Assembly: GCA_900073065.1 (NCBI GenBank)
Contig: FJOG01000007.1
Coordinates: 705,854-769,853 of the forward strand
DNA from: Phialocephala subalpina
Lineage: Eukaryota; Ascomycota; Leotiomycetes; Helotiales; Mollisiaceae
Reading direction: 5' to 3'
Length of the DNA stretch: 64,000 nucleotides
Shown here one piece after another: positions 1 through 10,722 of this stretch (within the stretch, counting starts at the first letter, position 1; each line of letters starts with the position of its first letter). The notes beneath the pieces are model-generated. The model worked only from the letters and a program-made list of their open reading frames with translations, had not been told where the DNA came from and made no database searches. The translations under genes and the position numbers were made by a program.

Positions 1-24
1 CTTCTCACTTGCCGTCATCTAATC

Positions 25-1553
25 TTAACCCCTTCGAGCAACTGCATATTTATTCCAAAGCTCATTCCCACCCAACCTTGGCAGCGCATCAGTTTCCACC
101 CCAATAAGGACTTCTAACCCACCTCCACTGTCCTCCGGTAGCGCAGGAAATACAACCTGTAAACCATTAATAACACCAACATTCGGACACCTGACAGCCC
201 CCATGATATCCCCAAACATTGGTCCCCACCTTAGCTTATACATCTCGAATCCAATCCAACTCGTCTTCACGCAGTGATTCCCCGGCACGTCCAAAAACGC
301 TGTCGCGACGAGCTGGTTCACATCTGGGACTCTCTCAAACAGCGCCACCACATCGTCTGTCCAGTTTTTGCCGGCTTCCATTTTGTTTATTGTTCTGCGG
401 ATGGACACGGCGATGTCGGATAGGTTGTATGTCATCAGCATTGTCCTAATGGGCATCGATATGGCGACATATTCGAGGAAGCAACCCAACATGTCGGTAG
501 GATGAGGTGGATCAGCGCGGGCTCGCCCGTTGATGGCAATGTTGAACACGGAGAGAGGATTGCCTTCGAGCCTGCCGAGGGGGTGCTGTACTTCCATGAC
601 CGTGTGCCAGAGCAACGCAGACAAAGCATCGTTGGTGGATATCCATTTCACATCTTCACTCTTTGTAGATGCTAGTGAGGGATTCGCGTCTTTCTTGAGC
701 TGAGCAAGCGATGCCGGGGAGAAATAGAACACCTCTGCTCTATGACTCGGCGACATCATTTTCGGCGGTGCGGCCGTCGGCACAAAGGCAGCAATGTTAA
801 CTCTGGATGGTCCTCAAAATCTCCCGGGTTGTTCCCGCTGCTTTTCATCAACCTGCTTTTGTCGAACAGCTCGGGACCGAGTTGCACTGGCGAGTCGACT
901 ATAGATATATCAGTATGTGATTTGAAGGAGGACTTGAGAGTGAAGGAGCTGAGGAGCTGAGTGTGCAGTAGTCGCGAAGAGTTCGGTCTCAATATCTCTT
1001 CAAATTGGGGAAGGTTTTCACTTACTCGTGAGGCCCTGCGCTTTCTGACATTCTTCAGCCCAGACCTCGAGCATTTTCTGGAAGGTTTTGCCATCGCCTA
1101 TTATGTGCAGAATGCACCAGTTCAAGATGACTCCGCCTCGGATGAAATTGGCTTGGAGTTCGGTGATAGGAAGTCGCTCGCCCGGGGTTGGCCATACGGG
1201 TCGTCGAGTCATACTGTCAGCGTCGAAGTACTGAACAGGGAAGTTCTTAGCTTTCAGCTCCGCATAGGTGAGTGGGAAATCGCCAGGCGCGGTGAGGTCT
1301 AAGGACGTGATATCACCCCAATTGCCATGTTGGAGCTTGAGGACGCCCCCTGCGTGGATTCAGTATCCGGTACAGCCTCGCATGCGAGGACTGGGAGTCG
1401 TTTCTTTGTCTCCTCGAATGATTCTTTGAGAACTTTGAGAACTTCTTCTTGTTTATAGTCGTCTGCGAGTTGAAAGGGGAACATATACCGGACAAAACCT
1501 TTAGGTCCGGCCTTCTCTAATGGCATGAGCTGGGGGACTTTGACAGCTGCCAT
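25..1553 (-). pseudogene. BAHD-type acyltransferase (trichothecene 3-O-acetyltransferase-like), frame-broken
   Basis: Transferase-family acyltransferase, expected to move an acyl group from acyl-CoA to a hydroxyl of a small metabolite. The catalytic HxxxDG motif is visible as LHIIGDG near 1095-1120, and a degenerate DFGWG-like motif (KLRWG) sits near 240. The N-terminal part runs from 1553 in one frame. The frame changes at a run of five G (plus-strand C 1346-1350), continues through the HxxxDG block to a probable GTAAGT donor at 1025, and changes again near 780-800 before the C-terminal half (783-25). The candidate intron of about 69 bp does not restore frame on its own. At least two breaks therefore exist, and either decay or homopolymer sequencing error would explain them. 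The family covers many substrates, so the product is unknown. No other pathway gene is adjacent. Confidence 0.75.
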
Positions 1554-3218
1554 TGATGGCGTATATGAAACAGTTTTGGAGCTTCAAAATCTTAAACATG
1601 GATTCTTTCCGCTTTGTGGTAATAAAAGAAGGTGTTCTTCGATGTTTGCGTTCGGAGTGGTCGATAAGCAGGTCGGCCGATCATCAGCTAAGGATATATC
1701 CTCGGCTGATTGACTGATAAAAAATTAAGAAGAGGATCTCGCTGACCGGCTGACACTGACTAGCTGGTCGGCTAGCTAATCAGTTGAAAGCGTGATCAAA
1801 AGTGACGTTATACTACTAAAACTCTCGAAAAACGTGAGGATATATTCCTCTAAACACTTTACAAGCTTATATTTTACTCTCACTATATCCTTTCTCTTAT
1901 AATCTCTTACGTTTTCTAAGAAATTAACGTTAGATTTTATGTTTTAAAAATCAGTAGGAATTTGATATATTTTAGCCTTAAAAACGTGACTTTGTACTAA
2001 AAATAGCCATTTCTAAGATATATCGACTACTGTCTGCATTTCCTTAAGTGGACGTACTATATGTAGTTAGAGACTGGAAAACAGTAACGACGTACGCACT
2101 GTACCGCGTATAAAATTAGGGACCTATCGTCCTGTAGCTCCCACTTTCATCGATGGGGTTGACGCAGTCTAAGGGAACATTACAATAATGTTTTGTGCCA
2201 GGGAGCACGTGGGGTACGAGGACTGCTCCATGGTTCGCAGCCTCGCACTAAAGTTCTCGCACTGAATTCCTCGCATTCAATTCCTCGCACTCAATTTCAC
2301 ATCGTGGTGGGATTGCCAACTCAACTGGGAAATGGTAGGGATTTTGAAGATGCATATACCTAGTGCTGACTCTGATAATGCCCGGCCCTGGCCGCACCGT
2401 AACAGCTCATGAGGTGGTAAGGATGTCATGTGCAACCAGCTTCTTTACTAAGAAGCGTGTTCCAAGTCGCAACACAAACCGCTGCGATCGATGAGGTTGA
2501 GGATCCTATGAGGTTGGATACGAATCCCATTTCCGCAATTCGCAAGGGAATTAAAGTCCTTAATCTAATAGTTAAAATCCAATCTCCAGAATGCGAGATG
2601 TAAAGCAAGTTCCGTCCTTGCACAGCGTTTTGTGAACTATATTATACATATCTTGGAAATTGGCACACGTTTATGCTATTCGAATAGCAACATCTCTTTA
2701 TATATCCCTTCTTGAAAGATTTGAGGCTACCAAGATAGCCCAATTCTCCTTAGTCTATGGTCGTATGTGACGATCAATGTGGTTACAAAAATATATATGC
2801 CAACTTTTCTTGAGGGGGAGAGTTGACCATTTGATTCGCTCGCTTATTTTGAAGCAAGAGCTGCGGGCAAGCGTCCCGCTCCTCAAGATTTTTCCCAGCC
2901 ATCTCACAAGCAAGCAAGGTCAAGGTTGGTTAACTGAATCAAGTTGTGCTGATCGTAGTATTGGGGTTTCGTCTTTTTTGTACACAACTTTCACACCGAC
3001 TTGGCTGTTTTATCACAGCATGTTTGAGAGATCTCGTCGTTGAACAAAAAATCTCGATTTGGAGGAGCTTATTGTACCAATCAAGCTGGAAGTCATTTGG
3101 TTTTCCTTCCTTGCCTCATAAATCATGGTACACAAGAAAATCAAATGCTTGGTCCTGCAAATTCAGGCTTCATGCTCAACGCCCCCAATGCTAGCTCTCA
3201 TCAAACCCTCCGATTTCA
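1554..3218. other. Intergenic stretch, no gene recognised
   Basis: About 1.7 kb without a convincing coding frame. The part from about 1740 to 2010 is clearly AT-richer than its flanks and has partly palindromic GGCTGA/AGCCG-type words at 1690-1790, so it may be an old repeat, but I could not define its ends. The only other structure is a short tandem repeat at 2262-2303. Confidence 0.5.
2262..2303. repeat. Short tandem repeat, 13-15-bp unit, about 3 copies
   Basis: Three imperfect direct copies of a TTCCTCGCACTCAA-like unit follow each other, differing by single bases. No function is evident. Confidence 0.7.
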
Positions 3219-4716
3219 TTATGTCCACACTCCCCCATCAAAGTATCTCTTCTCCGCAGGCGCCCCATTCTCAGCCACTACCGGATTCGGATAGTAGTAA
3301 GCCGCAACCGCAATAATCATATAAACAATAACGCAAAGTGCACCCTCCAAATAATTCGACTTTTGATCCCTGAGAAAGTTCCCTACGACCAGAATAGCAA
3401 GGATCAGCATCACAATATCAAATAACTCGAATTTCATATCCATCGGCTTGTTCAAGCCCCAGCCCACAATCACCACCAGCGGTGCATTGAATAGTGTAGT
3501 CTGGATCGTAGCACCAAGGACATGTGACAGCGCGAAATTCATCTGGTTATCCCATGCCTCATCCATAGCAGTGAGATGCTCAGCCGCTTTCTCAACGATG
3601 GGAACTAGAATTAGGCCTACGAAGGCGTCTGAAATGTGGCGTTCTTCAACAACGGGAGTGATTTGTTCGACAAGGCCGATGGCAATGAGCGTCACTAAAG
3701 CGATGGAGATGCTGAGCGCAAGGATGCACTCGGTGAATGTGAGTTTGGCTTTGCGGAGATCTTCGTGGCGGTCCTCATCGTTTTGTTCGTCGACTTCGTA
3801 AAGCGAGTCGTAGATGCCGTGGTGGGTGTGCATTTGGAACCAGACATAGATTGCGTAGGCGACGATCAGGAAGATGGAGCCGATGCGGGAGATCATGAGG
3901 ACTTTGTGGTCGAGGTCTTCTGCGGTGACGTTTCCGGTGTTACGCAGGGCGGTGTCGAAAGCGACTGGGACACTAAGGCCCAGTCCACTATTGAAAACGT
4001 TAGCCTTCTGTGAAAGGAGTTTTGGGAGAATCTTCGAAGTTCATGGCTTACGCAGTCAAGAGCAACCCGCTACCAACTTCACTAATAGCTTCATGAAAGC
4101 TCTGCTCATCACGCTTCATACCGCCAACGAAGAAGCACATCCCCATGAGGACTTTGTGGTCGAGGTCTTCTGCGGTGACGTTTCCGGTGTTACGCAGGGC
4201 GGTGTCGAAAGCGACTGGGACACTAAGGCCCAGTCCACTATTGAAAACGTTAGCCTTCTGTGAAAGGAGTTTTGGGAGAATCTTCGAAGTTCATGGCTTA
4301 CGCAGTCAAGAGCAACCCGCTACCAACTTCACTAATAGCTTCATGAAAGCTCTGCTCATCACGCTTCATACCGCCAACGAAGAAGCACATCCCCCGTATC
4401 GGACAGCTATCGCTGCTGGCACTACCGGCCAGAGTAGATTGACAACTCGGGAGGCATGGCTTGTTGACGACCAGCAGATCTTGATGAAATGTAGCGGATG
4501 TATGCCCCTCCTTCCACTCTCGCCCTCTGGCTCAATGCCCTTCGTGACTTTGTGCCCATTGTGATTGACGCGATGGACTGGGAGCACCTGGCCCTTCTCC
4601 TGGAAAGTGGCAGACTCGTTGCTTGGGACGACTGTGGGGTAGTCGGAGGTGCTCTGATCTCGGGACCTGCCAGATGTAGCCCCAGCTTTGGGGGTGCGTT
4701 GGAAAAGGCCGGGCAT
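3219..4716 (-). pseudogene. Vacuolar Ca2+/H+ exchanger (CAX/Vcx1-like), internally deleted and partly duplicated
   Basis: CAX antiporters load Ca2+ into the vacuole in exchange for protons. The C-terminal half (3896-3219) is well preserved, with the second ion-binding region EKAAEHLTA, then SHVLGATIQT and several membrane segments. The N-terminal cytosolic part and first helix (GRRGIHPLHF, then LWPVVPAAIA) lie at about 4716-4396; ATG 4716 is one possible start and the frame is open to 4842. Between them the expected block of roughly 100 or more residues, holding the first ion-binding repeat, is absent. In its place the following segment (CFFVGGMKRDE, a 64-bp intron at 3988-4051, then GLGLSVPVAF) occurs twice because of an exact 250-bp duplication. 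The two duplicated copies join in frame (exonic part 186 bp), but the join to the N-terminal part at 4394 is out of frame. As drawn it cannot make a normal exchanger. Misassembly is a serious alternative. Confidence 0.85.
3894..4393. repeat. Exact tandem duplication, 2 x 250 bp
   Basis: Bases 3894-4143 are repeated at 4144-4393 with no difference that I can see. The unit covers one exon end, one whole 64-bp intron and the next exon start of the CAX gene, so a second intron copy lies at 4238-4301. The right end coincides with the point where CAX coding sequence is missing. Confidence 0.95.
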
Positions 4717-4842
4717 GGTCGCGTCTGGCGGTGACCCTTTTTCGAGGTCGTGTGGTTTCTGTGTCTCAGATTGGTGTGGCGCTGATCGTTGATCGTGGAG
4801 AAGGAGAGTACTGGAAACTATAAATATGTGGTATGATAGCAA

Positions 4843-6057
4843 CCCCTTCTAATCCAATTCCTGGATTGAAGGTGAATTGCTGAAGTTATTCACGGTTTGA
4901 GTTCAAGCAGAACAGGTTTGCTGAACGAAGCTGAATACCAAGACGCGCCACGTCACATGAAGCTCTTGGCCCTGCGCCACAAACGCTTGGCCTGGTATGT
5001 GCGCCTGCCAAGTCTGCTTGGTGACATCTTTCGTCGCAACTTCGAGATCTTGGAAACAAATTTAGGATGAGAATTGGCAGCTTATGTTTCTTGAAGTTTT
5101 GCTTGTATTGCAAGTGTCCGCTGTGCCCCTGAGCCCCTGAACGCTTAGCGAGACCGCAATGGAGAAGGCCGTACCGCCCCAACCATACTATGAAGACTCA
5201 ACACCTATATAATAATCATGTCGAACGTTGTCCTTCTAACATTGGTGGCTGGCTGAGGAGGACGCGGGAGATTTGCGATAAATGAGATCGCCAAATTCTC
5301 CTCATGTCCATGGTCGTTTGTTTCGACACTATTATGGTGGACTTGGCGTGGCTTGCCTAGCACGGGAGACCCTCTGCAGTTGATTTCTGAACGACTTCAA
5401 TTAATTTCAGGATGAAAATCTTACATATGTAAAAAAGAAGGCACCTGTTCCCCGGACCTAAATTATTAATCCGTCGTACTGTACTGTACAGTAAGGAGAA
5501 GGAAGAGACCCCCATCACGAATAGATAACACGTGATCCGACCCTCTTCCTCGCATTGGGACGAACCCAAGAGCAGAAGAGGAACATTAATATCATGAGTT
5601 TGGAGTAGCATACAGTGTGTCTGAAGATAGACACAAAAGCTACAAAACAGCTGTAAGAAATGGCAATACTAGTGCCAAGCCTCCAGCGCTCCTCCTTCCT
5701 TCAAACGCTTCTAATGTGACTATAAGATTGCTGAGTTATGATTGAACTTAATCGAAGCCCTGAGAGTAAAACTAAACTATGACTTTGTGCTACGTATACA
5801 ATAGTCCTTCAAGCAGGACTTCAGTTACCTCGTTAGCACAACTTAGGTACCTTCTGGCCTATTTTCCGTCGAAGTCAAGAATGCAGCAACTACTAGTGCA
5901 ATAATTCAAATTTCAGTCCTGATGAAAATAGCTCACTCTGTTTTGGACAGCATGAAACAAAGTCTATTTGAACTGACTCTCGCTGGCAAGAACTTTGTTC
6001 AAAGCTTGAGGCGTCTTGAGCACCACTGAGCACCTATGGCCCCTGTAAGTTTAGCGT
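4843..6057. other. Intergenic stretch, nothing recognised
   Basis: No coding frame with a recognisable domain or sustained coding character, no RNA gene and no repeat seen. It probably holds the upstream regions of the CAX gene and of the 2EXR gene that follows. Confidence 0.5.
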
Positions 6058-6989
6058 ATGCTTCCCCAAACCTCGGCCCGTCCATCTCGCCATCCTTCAC
6101 TGACGACCACAAGCAAACAACGAGCTCGAGAACCGCCACCAACATCGCCAGAGCCATTTCCAACCATCCTGCCTCCTCGCCCTCCTCCCTATCAAAAGTT
6201 CACAATCTTCCGACACCTGCCTTCCGAGCTCCAACACCAAATATGGAGCATCGCAGTCTCCTTCGAACCGGTCGGCGGACCCCTCATCCACAACCTCTAC
6301 CCAGAGCCCTACACTGAGGATCACAACCTCCAGCATGAGCTTGACTACTCGACCATCTCTCCCCCTCGGAAACTGCCGCCGCTGCTCCAAGTCTACGGAC
6401 GCTCGCGAGACACTGCGAAGCTGCAATACTCGATATGGCGTTGTTCCGCTGGGAAGAACCTCGAAGGGAGCAGAGGATGTAGGAGATACGTATATACCCA
6501 CAATACACACGATACGTTATTCCTGGCAGGGCAGAGTGAGAATCGGATGCGCTGGAAAGCTTGGCGGCTACATATCAGACGTGTGCTGGGAAACAGGTCA
6601 TCGTTCATATTCAGCGGACGACCTTTGATAAGCCGCAGAGCGTTCGTCGGCTTGCATTGGGTTGGGTGGTCTCGAGAGATTTATTTCGAGATAGGAAGGG
6701 GCCAGTGAACTGGATAGAGAAGCTAACCTTACATCATCTGGAGCAATTGAGCATCGTGGTGGTGATCCCGAAAAGAGAACACGAGAGCGAGTTCTGTGAA
6801 TTAGGGAATGGGGGTTATCCGATGGAGATACGGTGTAGAGATATGATTCTGAAGGCTGTTGAGCGAGATCTCGTAAAATATCGGGAGGAATTTCTTGATC
6901 AGAGACTTCCGGAAGTGAAGGTCATGGCAAGGGTTTGGGAGGGTATTGGTTTGGGGCAGACTCCGAAGTGTGGGCAGATTGGTGGTTGA
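6058..6989 (+). CDS. 2EXR-domain protein, copy 1, probably frame-broken
   Basis: The 2EXR domain is a fungal-expanded, F-box-like N-terminal module of unknown biochemical role. The signature begins at about residue 48 as FTIFRHLPSELQHQIW, then PPLLQVYGRSR and a YTHNTHDTLFL segment. The ATG at 6058 opens the frame. An upstream ATG at 6036 is followed at once by a GTAAGT donor and could be an alternative first exon. The 6058 frame loses coding character near 6535, and the continuation (VRRLALGW, then LTLHHLEQLSIVVVIPK) is in another frame ending at 6989. A GTGAGA donor at 6535 and AACAG acceptor near 6596 exist but do not join the frames, so a one-base break or a different intron is needed. It is the most divergent 2EXR copy here. 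Confidence 0.6.
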
Positions 6990-7239
6990 AATTGTTGACA
7001 GGGTAAACTAAAGGCAAGTTAAATTCGGAATCAAAGGTTTGTCTTTTATATCGTATTGTGCTATGACAGTTGTTTCTCTCAAAGCCATTCGAGTGGAGGG
7101 GAAGTTGCTCCTCTTGTGGCTTCCAACCAGATCCTAAATACGTACTTTTTGATGAGTCTTATTAGCTATCAAATTCTGGGACATTTAGAGAGCTAGAAAA
7201 ATAATTAAGGGCTGTACTGTGTTTCTCGAGATCCTTGTC

Positions 7240-8211
7240 CTATGCTCGGTCGCCGATCAAACCTTTGGCTGCCTCAATCTGCCTTTTGGTACCCCAGAAC
7301 CCCACTTCCGCTGAGTCCTCGACCTCTTTGTCCGGAACACTTATTAAACACCCCGAATCCCGCTCCACAATCTGCAAGACGCACTGGTTTCGAAGTCCCC
7401 GAGCCGCAGACACGCTCACCACGATCCCATCGTATCCTCGAGGATCGTTGTCGACAGCTTTGGGCGCTAGAGAGACAAATTCAATCTTTGGCATGTTGCC
7501 ACTCATCCACTTGCTCAAATCCCCGTTTCCACTCTTACACATATCGATTTGGGAGCGGTATTCTTGATGTGCAATAATCTCGTTGCCCGTTCTTCCAGTA
7601 TTCGTCGCAGGACGAATGCCCACCATGTCCGTAATCTGAAACGTCTCTCTTGACCAAAGGTTCGACTTTACGACAATGAAAACTTCTACCAAGCCTTTGC
7701 AACCCGTTTGAAAGAGCATTCCATTGTTCACCGTATTGCCATGGAGTGCTCGCAGAATGTTGCTTGGGCTCGAATCACAACAACTACGTCCTGTATTCAG
7801 ACGGGCTACTCTCGGTATGACATGATTGTCAAAGAAGACCTGCTTCATGGTCTTGAGACAGGTATTCCTTCCGAAGAAAATGATGTCAGCGTGGGGGTTG
7901 AACCAAATATATGGCGGGAAAGGCTCATCCTTAGCAGGAAAAAGTGATCTTCTGTTCCTCTCAAATCTGCGCTTCTCGTAGAAACGGACGCCTTCCTCTC
8001 TGGACTCGCGACACAGCTGCAAGAGCACGGGCGCTTTTCGAGATTGCCGTGCCACTTGATATCCGTTATGACCATAGAGATCACATTTCGTATGCTCGAG
8101 CTCGATGAGTCGTGGTTCGTAAGCAGCGATTCGATATATCTTGAGACGGAGCTCTAGTGAAAGCTTTGGGAACAACTGGAACTCGGTCAACGGCTCTCTG
8201 AGAAGGGCCAT
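7240..8211 (-). CDS. 2EXR-domain protein, copy 2
   Basis: Long uninterrupted frame with a 2EXR signature near the N-terminus (FQLFPKLSLELRLKIY, then YEPRLIELE), a middle motif PYIWFNPHADIIFFG, a motif KIEFVSLAPKAVDNDP, and a C-terminal GCLISV/EVGFWG segment. The same four blocks in the same order occur in copies 3 and 4. The start is uncertain. The frame is open up to 8523, and ATG 8211 is the first in-frame ATG close to the domain. In copies 3 and 4 an intron ends just before the PLT residues, and a TCAG acceptor is present at the same place here, so a short first exon further upstream is likely. It is transcribed away from copy 3. Role unknown. Confidence 0.75.
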   Translation of the reverse strand: MALLREPLTEFQLFPKLSLELRLKIYRIAAYEPRLIELEHTKCDLYGHNGYQVARQSRKAPVLLQLCRESREEGVRFYEKRRFERNRRSLFPAKDEPFPPYIWFNPHADIIFFGRNTCLKTMKQVFFDNHVIPRVARLNTGRSCCDSSPSNILRALHGNTVNNGMLFQTGCKGLVEVFIVVKSNLWSRETFQITDMVGIRPATNTGRTGNEIIAHQEYRSQIDMCKSGNGDLSKWMSGNMPKIEFVSLAPKAVDNDPRGYDGIVVSVSAARGLRNQCVLQIVERDSGCLISVPDKEVEDSAEVGFWGTKRQIEAAKGLIGDRA

Positions 8212-8523
8212 GCTGACCACGAAGCTAGCCAGTTGTGCTGTTTGTCTGCTGGCCTGGTTAGCAGGGTCTTTGAAGGTGATATGAGCAGGAACGTACCCCA
8301 GGGCGGTCTCCGTGGAATGGCCCAAAGTCACTTCTGCGGCCGGCGTTGCTTGTGTTTGTAAGGTGTGATAATATTGCCCGCTCTGTCGGAGAATGATCAG
8401 TATGTCAATGTCTCTTCCCGCAAAGTACTTTGAAGCTGATGATAATTGGGCAGCATACTGATTGAATATCTGGTCCGCATCCTCCTCCCCTCCCTTGGGC
8501 GCAAGGCTCTGTCGCGTGGTCAA

Positions 8524-9594
8524 CCATGTCGAGAATCTGAACCGATAACTTCCTCTTGTCGTCGACTATGATTCGAGAATGCGTATGCGTCACAGATCGC
8601 TCTTCGTGGATGGGGCTGCCTAGGAGCTTTGGCAAAGGGATTGTCACGAGACTTATCGAAAGCTTGAAGAAGAAGAGGAGGAGGAAGGAACAAGACTAGC
8701 GGCGACCACTATAGAGAGTCCGAAGCGAGGACTAGCTCGAATCCGCTTCGAGCGCTCACCTTTGGCAACTCTAACGCAGAGCCGACGTTCAAGAGGATGC
8801 GAACCAGCTATTATTGAAGCTCTGGTCAAGGTGAAGGTGAAGGCGAAGGCGATTCACCGCGCTGCTCAATCAGTCTTTTCTCCCAGTGCAACTGCCGGAC
8901 CTGGTTGGCTCATGCTATGTATGACTTATTCAGTCAAGTGTAAATTGTAGTGAACCTGCGACTGCGGCCACGAATGTTGGTCTGTTCTGCTATCCAAATT
9001 GCTGTTCGAGTAAGGGACCTACAAGTTGTATACGGCGGCCGCTAACCCTTCACAGAAGTCGGATGGAAAAGCGCCATATATGGCAGGTGTACTGAAATCG
9101 ACCCGATCCGCAAGTTCGCGCCTGCCTCTTCATGCAACACCATTTCCATTTTTAAAAAGTCCGACACACCTATCAACACCAACAAACGTGTAAATTGTAG
9201 TGAACCTGCGACTGCGGCCACGAATGTTGGTCTGTTCTGCTATCCAAATTGCTGTTCGAGTAAGGGACCTACAAGTTGTATACGGCGGCCGCTAACCCTT
9301 CACAGAAGTCGGATGGAAAAGCGCCATATATGGCAGGTGTACTGAAATCGACCCGATCCGCAAGTTCGCGCCTGCCTCTTCATGCAACACCATTTCCATT
9401 TTTAAAAAGTCCGACACACCTATCAACACCAACAAACCGAATTTGACTTTTCAAGCGCTTCATCGATCGAGGCGAATTCAGGAATTTACGCAACCTTGCC
9501 CGACGCCGACTTCCAATTCTCGCACCCTGACATCGACACTGTGCAAAAAGACACTCCAACAGGGGTTTCAGACCATCAGTCGACTGAGCCGACC
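8524..9594. other. Divergent promoter region between 2EXR copies 2 and 3
   Basis: The space between two head-to-head 2EXR genes. About half of it is the exact 250-bp duplication described separately. The bases just upstream of 9595 keep an open frame without an upstream ATG, so they are taken as 5' leader. Confidence 0.5.
8938..9437. repeat. Exact tandem duplication, 2 x 250 bp
   Basis: Bases 8938-9187 are repeated at 9188-9437 with no visible difference. It contains no gene. Its unit length equals that of the duplication at 3894-4393, although the sequences are unrelated. Confidence 0.95.
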
Positions 9595-10722
9595 ATGGCA
9601 GAAAGGTATGTAGCCTTCTCCTATCCTTGTTGCTACATCGTCTAATGCTTGTTTCTAGCAAACCTCTGACCTACTTCCATCCCTTTCCGAGACTCCCGAT
9701 AGAGCTTCGACTCAAGATGTACCACATCGCCATGCAAGAACCACGGCTCATTGGCATTGAGTGGATCCGAAACGAAAATTCTTATCACGTTGTCCCGAGC
9801 TCGAGAACACCGCCCGCGCTCTTCCATTTGTGCCAGGAATCCAGGGCAGAGGCGAGTACCGTCTACGAAAAGCGCGTATTTCAGAGTCCGTGGGCATCCA
9901 TTCGAAATCGAAACAACGAGGCACCTTACATTTGGTATAATGCGGGAGTTGATATCATTCTGTTTGGTGACAAGTGCAGCAGCGATACGGTGCTGGCTTT
10001 CATCCGTGATCGACATGTCGTCCAGAGATTAGCTGTGAACACGAACGGTAAACACGCGATTGACGTCCTGAGTGCATTTCATGGTTCTCGCAATGCCATG
10101 CTCCCAAAGCGTCATGCATGTGACGGGTGCAGTGGCCTGAAGGAAGTTTTCGTCATCGTGGACTCGAGACTTTGGAACGGTGAAACTTGCAGGAGCAATC
10201 CAAGAGTATCTTTGCGTCAGGCTACCAGCAGCGGCTCGACAGAGGCTGAGGTTCGTTCATTGAGAGGGTTCGAGAGTGCTATTACAAGCTGTATAATACC
10301 TAGGTCTTATTTATATTCCCGTTTCGAAAAGTGGCATGGTGGCAAGGGGCCCAAATTCAAGTTCGTCAGCTTTGCTCCTATCGTCATGGACAACGATCCC
10401 AGAGTCTACGATGGTATGAGCGTTGGCCGAATTCCTGCAAAATTCTTCTTGCAACAGCAGAAGAAGCTTTTGGATGACCTAGAACAACGTACGGGGTGTT
10501 CGATCCTCATCTCCGCGGAGGACAACGACAGCCTTACGACAACAGAAGTAGGCTTCCACGGGAGTAAAAAGCTGTCGAAGTTGCTAAGACCGAACTCAAG
10601 AACTATTTCGTACGTTTCGGAAGACTATGCCTCCTCTATTTAGCAAGTCGCTATGTGCTAACTTCTTCAAGGATTCTTACCCGAGTCGCAGAAGAATGAG
10701 AAGTCACTGTGTTGAAGACTAA
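9595..10722 (+). CDS. 2EXR-domain protein, copy 3, with a late frame break
   Basis: Exon 1 is tiny (9595-9605: ATG GCA GAA AG), the intron is 9606-9658 with GTATGT donor and TTTCTAG acceptor, and exon 2 starts at 9659. The protein opens with SKPLTYFHPFPRLPIELRLK, the 2EXR signature, followed by PYIWYNAGVDIILFG, KFVSFAPIVMDNDP and GCSILIS/EVGFHGSK. After a run of five A at 10566-10570 the annotated frame diverges and ends at 10643. A one-base shift there would give AVEVAKTELKNYF, matching the AVEKAK segment of copy 4, then a GTACGT...CTAAC...CAAG intron (10610-10671) and a stop at 10720-10722. So a homopolymer indel, real or technical, probably separates the two readings. Role unknown. Confidence 0.75.

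Noticed and set aside
3874..4564. Plus-strand frames at 3874-4263 and 4145-4564 with almost identical proteins
   Set aside because: They are antisense shadows of the CAX gene; the similarity comes from the 250-bp duplication.
6097..6510. 137-codon minus-strand frame
   Set aside because: Antisense of the 2EXR copy 1 domain.
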